From positions 1 through 8,078 of the forward strand of contig RZYX01000083.1 in assembly GCA_009930155.1 (NCBI GenBank): a DNA stretch of 8,078 bases. Direction: 5' to 3'. Source of the DNA: Clostridia bacterium. GTDB taxonomy: Bacteria > Bacillota_A > Clostridia > Oscillospirales > Acutalibacteraceae. The position numbers were made by a program, and so were the translations under genes. Under the pieces are notes generated by a model. That model ran no database searches, was not told the DNA's origin, and saw nothing but the letters and a program-made list of their open reading frames with translations. Shown here one piece after another: positions 1 through 5,849 of this stretch (position 1 is its first letter; each line of letters begins with the position of its first letter).

Positions 1-1958
1 ACTCTATTCCTTGCATTAGATAGTCCGTCCGCAGTTGCTGTCCACCAAGCACCATCTTCACCAATGTAAAAGAACATATCACTCCAGTCTAAAAGTAAAC
101 CACCTGGAAGGGCGGTAAACCCTGTTTCATTGGTTGCATCGCTATTAGGCGAACTCCAATGTGTTGTGCCTGTTTCTTTAAGTTTACCACCAGCAACGCC
201 TTCTCCACCAAGATAATCGGTTAATTCTGTCCACTCTGCATCGCTCGGTACATGCCAACCTGCAGGACACACACCTTTCACATCGCTTGGATTAGATGTG
301 CTGCTTAGGGAACCAGCCATGGCAGCAGGCCAGTTGTATAATACACCATAAGTATTATAATTTGATGTTGCTTTGGCATCTATTACACTTGTCCCATCAT
401 AACCATAAACATAATAATATGCTGTGGTTTGTGATTCAGTACTTGGTCCTACAACACTTGGTAAATATTTTAGGTTTTCTGCCATCCAAACTTGGTTGCC
501 GATTCGTACAGCATCGTAATGAGTTCCGTCTCTTTCATCTGTAACACCTAATTCGGCTTGCAAGTCCAAAATCATTATTCTTAATTCATCTACATACGCC
601 TTTGTTGCTGCATCCTGTGCATCGGTTGGGTCTGTTACATTCTTTATTTGAGAATTGGCTGAGTTGTTATTTGAAACCACATCAGATAAAGTTTGAGTCT
701 CAGTAATTTCTGTTAAATAACCTGCATCATTTGCAAATTCGCTTACATTAGTGGGAGCTCCAGTTAAGCTAGAGTATTGCCCGTTGAAATCGTCAAGATT
801 GTTCTGATCCCAATTAGTAAAATCAGGTTTATTCTCTAAATCTTCATAATTACCGCTAAAATCATCTGTTGAATCTGTATCAATATTAGCTGGAATATCG
901 CTTAGGTCATTGTAACTTCCACTAAAGTCGTTAGCTGCATTAGTATCCCAACCTGTAAAATCAGGCTTATTTGTCAAACTACTATAATTTCCGTCAAAAT
1001 CATCTGTAAAATCGGTGTCAATATTAACCGGAACATTTGCTAAATCATTATAATTTCCACTGAAATCATCTGTTTCATTTGTATCCCAATTTGCAAAATC
1101 AGGTTTGTTCACCAAATCTTCATAATCTCCACTAAAATCATCAGTTACATCAGTATCCAAATTTACAGGAACATCTGTAAGGTTATTATAACTTCCATTA
1201 AAAAGAGTAGGTTGGTTTGATAAATTATTGTAGTCGCCATCAAATAACAAATTTGAATTATCTGTTAAATCGGTAATGTCTGCAGGAATATTTGGAGTGC
1301 CGTTAAGACTACTATATTGTCCATCAAATAAAGTTGGTTTATTTGTCAAATCTTCATAATCTCCACTAAAATCATCTGTAACATCTGTATCATAATTAGA
1401 AAAGTCAGGTTTATTCTGCACATTTTCCCAAGTAACACTACCAGCAGTTACCGTTCCTGGTTCAAACTTGCCAGTTGCTTCGTTGTAAACCAAAACATCG
1501 CCATTTTCAGCGCCTGAGGCATCAATAAAAACAACCGTTTCGGCAGCAAAAGCATAAGGAACGCTTACAAATTCTATTGTACCTAAAGTTAAATCAAAAG
1601 AAAATGTGTTTGTGGGGTCGTAATCTATTTTCAGATACTTAGATCCAGTTTCCCATTCAATATCTTCCATAGTCCCAATAGTAACAAAGTTTGCTCCTAC
1701 ACCAATTTGAAAAGAAAACGAACCGTAAGCATTAGTTTGCAAGGCTCGTAATTCTTGATAAACGACTTCGCCTTCGGGAGTTTCGTCAACTACCGACAAA
1801 CGAATCTGAATGTTGGTATTAACCATTGGATTACTTTCGGCATCTCGAGCTATTGCCTGAAAGTTAATTGCTTGCGGAACTTGCGCAAATAGGCTTGTTA
1901 AGCCAAAACTAAAAATTGCTGTGAGCAATAAAACTGATTTTTGTAAAACTTTTTTCAT
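1..1958 (-). CDS. Secreted modular surface protein: shared N-module, ten-motif shaft, C-terminal FISUMP domain (3' end cut by window)
   Basis: The ATG at 1958 opens a frame with no stop through base 1, giving 652 visible residues. Residues 1-25 form a Sec signal peptide (MKK, then a hydrophobic run ending LFA before Q26). Residues 26-200 match the N-module of the two paralogs in this window without gaps. Residues 197-402 are a shaft of ten F-x-G-x-Y-x3-L-x3-P motifs, of which 268-405 form three tandem 46-residue units. Next come a NDAGYL segment (410-415) and a TKAYVD segment (453-457 onward) leading into a short heptad-like helix to about 470, perhaps a trimerising coiled coil. Residues 475-652 match the FISUMP family (TIGR02145/Fib_succ_major): IGNQVWMAENLKYLP, YGVLYNW, CPAGWHVPSDAEW, GGKLKETGTTHW, GFTALPGG and WWTAT. 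The family's usual last strands (ending near VRCVRD) lie beyond base 1, so perhaps 30-50 residues are missing. It starts 31 bp after the ligase-like gene and is probably cotranscribed. Role inferred: cell-surface or fibrous protein with a C-type-lectin-like tip; ligand unknown. Confidence 0.9.
   Translation of the reverse strand, partial: MKKVLQKSVLLLTAIFSFGLTSLFAQVPQAINFQAIARDAESNPMVNTNIQIRLSVVDETPEGEVVYQELRALQTNAYGSFSFQIGVGANFVTIGTMEDIEWETGSKYLKIDYDPTNTFSFDLTLGTIEFVSVPYAFAAETVVFIDASGAENGDVLVYNEATGKFEPGTVTAGSVTWENVQNKPDFSNYDTDVTDDFSGDYEDLTNKPTLFDGQYSSLNGTPNIPADITDLTDNSNLLFDGDYNNLSNQPTLFNGSYNNLTDVPVNLDTDVTDDFSGDYEDLVNKPDFANWDTNETDDFSGNYNDLANVPVNIDTDFTDDFDGNYSSLTNKPDFTGWDTNAANDFSGSYNDLSDIPANIDTDSTDDFSGNYEDLENKPDFTNWDQNNLDDFNGQYSSLTGAPTNVSEFANDAGYLTEITETQTLSDVVSNNNSANSQIKNVTDPTDAQDAATKAYVDELRIMILDLQAELGVTDERDGTHYDAVRIGNQVWMAENLKYLPSVVGPSTESQTTAYYYVYGYDGTSVIDAKATSNYNTYGVLYNWPAAMAGSLSSTSNPSDVKGVCPAGWHVPSDAEWTELTDYLGGEGVAGGKLKETGTTHWSSPNSDATNETGFTALPGGLLLDWSDMFFYIGEDGAWWTATADGLSNARNR
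744..1157 (-). repeat. Three tandem 138-bp coding repeats (46-residue units) in the shaft
   Basis: Units are 1157-1020, 1019-882 and 881-744, exactly in register and without indels. Each 46-residue unit is itself two diverged halves of 24 and 22 residues. In the first two units the halves begin DTD and DTN; in the third they begin DTD and DQN. Each half contains F-x-G-x-Y-x3-L-x3-P. In units 1 and 2 the first half ends NKPDF-x-x-W and the second ends in a V/I-P-x-N-I type turn. The halves therefore alternate, which points to duplication of a two-part unit rather than of a single short motif. Similar N-D-L-T-N-K-P repeats occur in phage tail-fibre and bacterial adhesin shafts (general family knowledge). 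Confidence 0.9.
1359..1958 (-). repeat. Shared N-terminal module, copy A
   Basis: These codons 1-200 are one of three long direct repeats in the window, with the others at 4662-5261 and 7683-8078. The protein is colinear with the other copies without indels. It covers the signal peptide, the block from VPQAINFQAIARDAE, the SVPYAFA segment, the block DVLVYNEATGKFEPG, and the first NKPDF-x-x-YDTDV shaft entry. Nucleotide identity is high: bases 1444-1504 equal 7768-7828 exactly (61 bp), and about 30 bp near the start codon match copy B. Confidence 0.93.
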
Positions 1959-1989
1959 TTTATTATTTTCTAAAGATTTCGATATGTTT

Positions 1990-3924
1990 TTAATTTTGTT
2001 TTTGTGTTAACATTTGATGAATCTCATTTAAATAATCGGTTTTTTTTTGCGAATCGGAACATAAGTTTACATAATACAAAGCACTATCGTGTTGATTTGT
2101 AAACACATAAATAGCTGCCAAATTAAATTTTGCGTCATCGAAATATGGATCTATTTTGAGACAGTCGCATAAAATATTTTTTGCTTCATCATTTTTTTTG
2201 AGCAGAACTAAGGTAGTTGCATAATCGTTGAGCACTCTAACTTCGTAAGGTGTCTCTTCTTTTGCTTTTTCAAATAATTCGTTAGCCTTTACAATATCTC
2301 CACTCCGAAAATAAGCTACCCCCTGAAACCATTTTAAAGGCAAGGTATTTGGCGTTATTTTATAGAAATAGTTTTCTGCTTTATCGCAGAGTAAAATTAC
2401 CTTTCTATCGTTAACCCTTTCATAATTAAACATTTTTAAAGTAAAGTACTCGCCTTTTATTCTGTATATAGAAATGACAATTGAGAATGTAATAAATAAT
2501 ATGAGAGTAAAATATGAAAAAAATAAAAATTTTACTTTAAATTTAGAATATTCTTTAAATTTTGACATTATAGGAAAATATGCAAATCCCATAATAGTAA
2601 ATAGTAAAACATTGTGTTCAATACGTTTTAACGGAAAATCAAAGAAAGCAAATACGAAAAAACCAAGGATAATAATGGCATAAACCACGTGTGTAAAATC
2701 AATAAGCTTATTTTTTTTAATTACAAAAAACAAAATGCTTACAGGAATGAAAAACCATACGATTATTCCCAAAGTAAATCCAATAATTCCTAATTCGGTG
2801 AGTAAACCCACAAATTCGTTATGAGGAAAACTGTAAGTGTAGTTTCGTTTTGTGTGATTAGGATTTGTCGGTTCTAAAGCTGAAGCAATGCTCAATTTCC
2901 AGTTACCTGAACCAATTCCAATAAAAGAATTTTGTTTAAACAGAGTAAGAGATTTCTCCCAAAAGATCAACCTGAGATTAGCATTTTCATAATAACTTTG
3001 TGGTTCATCAAAAGCTGGAATTGTCTGATTTTTATTATCACTACTGCTCAAACTATCAACTGTCGTATTTTTTTCAAATGAGGGAACAGAGCTTTCTTCA
3101 TCAATAATAGTTGGGTTAACGTACTTCCAAAAAACCAATTTGCTCTGAAAATAGTTTTTACGAATAGGATCTAAATTATGATAAAAAACGAAAACTGTAA
3201 ACCCCAAAATAAAAATTGAAATGATTGAAGTTATGATAAATTGCTTATTGATAATCACCCTGTATTTAATGGCAATAATTATGATAAAAAGCAGCAGTGT
3301 AAATAAAGTTGCCAAATATATAGACCTACTTTGCGAAATTATCATTACAAACAGAGAAGATAGTAGTGTAAATAAACTTAAGTATTTAAAAACGCTTTTA
3401 AATTTAACAATTCCATTAATCGAAAAAGCTAAAGATAAGAACAGGAAGCCTGAATATAAATTATTATTTGCAGAGACAGATTTTATTTTATATGGATCAA
3501 AATATTCAAGGCTAATCATAGTTTCTGCAGATAGTAGGATTGAAAACAAAATGAAAAATAGAATGAGTTTATTAAAAATCTCTTCAAAATTTTCAAATTC
3601 ATTTTTAAATAATAATATTAATATAAAACAAGTTAAGCCTAAAAAGACAAGTTGGGATTGAAAAAAAGCCTCCTGAAATGAAATAGACCAAAAAGCACTA
3701 AATAAGTTAAAAAGATAGTAAGCTGTGAATATAAACAGATATACATCAAAGCGGACATTAAGTTTTTTTCTGTAAAAAATCAACATTACAAAAAACACGA
3801 TATTTACAAAAAGAAACCTAGGCAACAATGTTTTATCTATTACCACTTCAGATCCTAATAAAGTGCCTGTAAGCAGGATAAAAAAAGCTAACAGATAAGA
3901 AATATATTTTCTATTGATTTTCAA
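1990..3924 (-). CDS. O-antigen ligase/polymerase superfamily membrane protein (Wzy_C/WaaL-like) with C-terminal TPRs
   Basis: The 644-residue protein has about a dozen hydrophobic membrane segments between residues 8 and 488, a long periplasmic loop at about 249-378, and a soluble C-terminus. Family hallmarks seen are SQSRS (197-201) before the loop, R318 and W322, GIGSGNW (336-342), PHNEF with H368, and LLTELGIIGF. In WaaL, Wzy and PglL enzymes this loop holds the catalytic Arg and His residues and the enzyme acts on undecaprenyl-linked glycan at the periplasmic face of the inner membrane. Residues 529-630 form about three TPR-like helical pairs, probably for protein contact. The start is TTG at 3924: no ATG or GTG occurs between an upstream in-frame TGA and this codon, and the next Met is residue 47. 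The gene begins 11 bp after the glycine-rich protein gene. It is visibly richer in A+T than its neighbours. Whether it ligates O-antigen, polymerises glycan or glycosylates proteins cannot be decided from the sequence. Confidence 0.88.
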   Translation of the reverse strand: MKINRKYISYLLAFFILLTGTLLGSEVVIDKTLLPRFLFVNIVFFVMLIFYRKKLNVRFDVYLFIFTAYYLFNLFSAFWSISFQEAFFQSQLVFLGLTCFILILLFKNEFENFEEIFNKLILFFILFSILLSAETMISLEYFDPYKIKSVSANNNLYSGFLFLSLAFSINGIVKFKSVFKYLSLFTLLSSLFVMIISQSRSIYLATLFTLLLFIIIIAIKYRVIINKQFIITSIISIFILGFTVFVFYHNLDPIRKNYFQSKLVFWKYVNPTIIDEESSVPSFEKNTTVDSLSSSDNKNQTIPAFDEPQSYYENANLRLIFWEKSLTLFKQNSFIGIGSGNWKLSIASALEPTNPNHTKRNYTYSFPHNEFVGLLTELGIIGFTLGIIVWFFIPVSILFFVIKKNKLIDFTHVVYAIIILGFFVFAFFDFPLKRIEHNVLLFTIMGFAYFPIMSKFKEYSKFKVKFLFFSYFTLILFITFSIVISIYRIKGEYFTLKMFNYERVNDRKVILLCDKAENYFYKITPNTLPLKWFQGVAYFRSGDIVKANELFEKAKEETPYEVRVLNDYATTLVLLKKNDEAKNILCDCLKIDPYFDDAKFNLAAIYVFTNQHDSALYYVNLCSDSQKKTDYLNEIHQMLTQKQN

Positions 3925-3935
3925 TTTGCTTGGAA

Positions 3936-5261
3936 TTAGAAAATAGTTATAACAGCAGCACCGTTCTCACCTGATTCGGGATCATAATACATTGAATATA
4001 ATTGTATATATTGTCCTCCATACCCTGGTTTTGATGTAGATGATCTATCCAAAAGATAGCTTCGGTTTAAACCTTGAAAAATATCTAAGATATTTGATCC
4101 ACTAACGGAAGAATATGCACTAATGCTACCTATATTATTAATACCTGCACTTCCATTTACTGTTTGTGTAGAAAAGCTACCTCTTTTACCGCCAGTTCCT
4201 CCGGCAGCTTTGAATGAGCCAAACCATGTATCCCCACCATTAGTTCCATCAGTATCACCAATACTAAAACCATTTGAATATCCAGATGCGTTATTACCAT
4301 GCATACCGCCTGCTCCAATAATAATATTAAATTGATCATCAGGGCTCACAAGTATTTCTTGCTGAATATAGCCTCCGCTACCTCCAGTGCCTCCATTATT
4401 TAATGAGTAAGAATACATTCCAACACCACCGCCACCGCCAGCGCCACCCCAAAGCTCAACTCTAATTTTTGATGCTCCCTGAGGAACTGTATATGTTTGA
4501 GAACTTGTTATTTCAATGGTTGTTGGTTTAAAAGAGTTAATGACATAAGGGTTGGCAGATGTACCAGTACCAGCTAACGTAACATTTGTACCTGCTTGGA
4601 TTTTTGTTTCTGAACCGTCTGCTGCTGTTGGAATTGTAGGCAAGTTGGTCAAATCATTATAATCTCCACTAAAATCATCAGTTACATCGGTATCGTAATT
4701 AGAAAAATCCGGTTTGTTCTGCACATTATCCCATGTAACACTTCCTGCAGTTACAGTTCCTGGTTCAAACATACCTGTTGCTTCGTTGTAAACTAAAACA
4801 TCGCCGTTTTCAGCACCGGTAGCATCAATAAAAACAACCGTTTCGGCAGCAAAAGCGTAAGGAATTGAAACAAATTCTATAATGCCTAAAGTTAAATCAA
4901 AGGAAAATGTATTAGTTGGATCATAATCTATTTTCAAGAATTTACTACCTGTTTCCCATTCAATTTCTTCAAATGCGCCAACTGTAATAAAATTAGCATC
5001 TCTGCCAATTTGAAACGAAAAAGAACCATAGGAATTGGTTTGTAGGGCTCTAAGTTCTTGATAAACTACTGTTCCTTCTGTCGAACCATGTAGAACCGAT
5101 AATCGTATCTGAATATTTGCATCAACCATTGGGTTACTTTCGGCATCGCGGGCAATTGCCTGAAAATTAATTGCTTGTGGAACTTGGGCAAATAGGCTTG
5201 TCAGCCCCAAACTGAATATTGCAATTAGCAATAAAACTGATTTTTGTAAAACTTTTCTCAT
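3936..5261 (-). CDS. Secreted paralog with shared N-module, DGSET spacer and glycine-rich C-terminal domain
   Basis: This complete protein has 441 residues. The signal peptide is residues 1-25 (MRKVLQK, then a hydrophobic run ending LFA). Residues 26-200 match the N-module of the other two paralogs, followed by a single shaft motif (FSGDYNDLTNLP, 197-208). Residues 215-242 are a DGSET...AG-NV...GTGT--NPYVI spacer also present in the upstream paralog. From about residue 247 the protein changes character: a TYTVPQGASKIRVELWGG strand, then GGAGGGGG, GGTGGSGG, IIIGAGG and AAGGTGG, ending GENGAAVITIF. That pattern is typical of the glycine-rich domain found in bacterial surface proteins and phage tail-fibre tips. 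No T9SS sorting domain is seen at the C-terminus. The ATG at 5261 is preceded by a purine-rich AAAGAGAAA. It lies 19 bp after the T9SS-sorted small protein and 11 bp before the ligase-like gene. Function inferred only as surface or fibre protein. Confidence 0.92.
   Translation of the reverse strand: MRKVLQKSVLLLIAIFSLGLTSLFAQVPQAINFQAIARDAESNPMVDANIQIRLSVLHGSTEGTVVYQELRALQTNSYGSFSFQIGRDANFITVGAFEEIEWETGSKFLKIDYDPTNTFSFDLTLGIIEFVSIPYAFAAETVVFIDATGAENGDVLVYNEATGMFEPGTVTAGSVTWDNVQNKPDFSNYDTDVTDDFSGDYNDLTNLPTIPTAADGSETKIQAGTNVTLAGTGTSANPYVINSFKPTTIEITSSQTYTVPQGASKIRVELWGGAGGGGGVGMYSYSLNNGGTGGSGGYIQQEILVSPDDQFNIIIGAGGMHGNNASGYSNGFSIGDTDGTNGGDTWFGSFKAAGGTGGKRGSFSTQTVNGSAGINNIGSISAYSSVSGSNILDIFQGLNRSYLLDRSSTSKPGYGGQYIQLYSMYYDPESGENGAAVITIF
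4536..4619 (-). repeat. DGSET spacer module, copy in the glycine-rich protein
   Basis: Residues 215-242 (DGSETKIQAG, then NVTLAGTGT and NPYVIN) correspond to the spacer in the DUF1566 paralog at 7527-7610. Protein similarity ends shortly after it, where the glycine-rich domain begins. Confidence 0.75.
4662..5261 (-). repeat. Shared N-terminal module, copy B
   Basis: Codons 1-200 of the glycine-rich paralog align to copy A (1359-1958) and to the visible part of copy C (7683-8078) with no gaps. Substitutions cluster around residues 57-63 (the LHGSTEG stretch) and 87-97. In the sections compared by eye, copies A and C are closer to each other at nucleotide level than either is to this copy. Confidence 0.92.
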
Positions 5262-5280
5262 TTTCTCTTTATTTTTATGA

Positions 5281-5784
5281 TTACAATTTGATGAATTTAA
5301 TTTCTCCGATATTTTCGCCAGCTACGGAATAGCCTTTAATAAAGTAATTGCCGGCTGTTAATTGCGACACTTTTAATTGGAATATTCTCTCTGAACTTGA
5401 TTTTGTTTCTTGCAAAACCAATTTACCGACAGCATCGAATACTTGAAATGCAACGGTTTCGCTTTTTAGTCCGTTGATTTGTAGATTTAGCAAATCCTCA
5501 ACGGGGTTTGGATAAACCAGTGTTTGCATTTGGAGTTCAATTTGCATTGGATTTGCAGTCGGAATTTCGGGTATGCCACCAGTATCTTCGTTATCGCTTT
5601 GCCCACCGGCATCCAAACTTATGCCATCGGCATTTATCGAAAATACAAACAACTCGCCTATGGTGGCACTTATTCCTTCGTTGGAAATGCCGCCAGAGGA
5701 GAGGGTTACACGGTCGAGGTTTTGGGCTTGCAAGAAAGTAAGTGCTGCAAGCAGTGTGATGAATGTTAGGAATGTTTTTTTCAT
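5281..5784 (-). CDS. Small secreted protein with T9SS type A sorting domain
   Basis: The 167-residue product starts at the ATG at 5784. Residues 1-20 form a signal peptide (MKKTFLTF..., cleavage likely after LQA). Residues 25-61 contain SSGG, then a TIGELFVFSI-like stretch and an AGGQ end, resembling the short SSGG...TIGE domain common in small Bacteroidota secreted proteins. A linker with acidic and proline residues follows. Residues 88-167 match the T9SS type A C-terminal domain (TIGR04183): VYPNPVEDLLNL (90-101), a V-FD-GK-V strand pair, L-AGNYFIK, and a terminal basic/hydrophobic strand ending KFIKL. In this family the domain directs export through the outer membrane and is then usually removed, with attachment to surface lipopolysaccharide. 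The mature part is therefore only about 65 residues. It lies 65 bp downstream of the DUF1566 protein and 19 bp upstream of the glycine-rich paralog. Cargo function unknown. Confidence 0.92.
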   Translation of the reverse strand: MKKTFLTFITLLAALTFLQAQNLDRVTLSSGGISNEGISATIGELFVFSINADGISLDAGGQSDNEDTGGIPEIPTANPMQIELQMQTLVYPNPVEDLLNLQINGLKSETVAFQVFDAVGKLVLQETKSSSERIFQLKVSQLTAGNYFIKGYSVAGENIGEIKFIKL

Positions 5785-5849
5785 AGATATTTGTTTTAAT
5801 TTTATATTCGTAAAAATAGTATTTTTTTTTACAAAGACCTGCCAAAGTG
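5785..5849 (-). other. 65-bp intergenic spacer, longest in the cluster
   Basis: This is the only gap long enough to hold a promoter. On the minus strand it contains TTTG elements, a run of nine A residues, and TATTTTTA, which resembles a Bacteroidota -7 box (TAnnTTTG) but lacks the final G and sits at imperfect spacing from a TTTG. A 7-bp A/T-only inverted repeat with a one-base centre (5812-5826) is too weak to call a terminator. Read-through from the upstream gene is the simplest view; an internal promoter is possible. Confidence 0.3.

Noticed and set aside
296..544. Plus-strand open frame of 82 codons inside the FISUMP region
   Set aside because: It is antisense to a gene with strong family motifs, has His/Leu-rich low-complexity translation and no recognisable domain.
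744..1370. Regularly spaced repeats as a CRISPR array
   Set aside because: The repeats are in frame, diverged, contiguous without spacers and encode a consistent protein motif.
744..1370. Shaft repeats as an O-glycosylation array, given the nearby glycan enzyme
   Set aside because: The Bacteroidota site D-S/T-(A/I/L/V/M/T) is nearly absent: most repeats read DTD or DTN, and only one DST match was noticed.
3221..3661. Plus-strand open frame of 146 codons within the ligase-like gene
   Set aside because: It lies opposite membrane-segment codons in an A+T-rich gene where long antisense frames arise by chance; no domain or start context supports it.
5812..5826. Inverted repeat with a neighbouring T/A run as a terminator
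   Set aside because: The stem is only A/T pairs with a one-base centre, too unstable for an intrinsic terminator.
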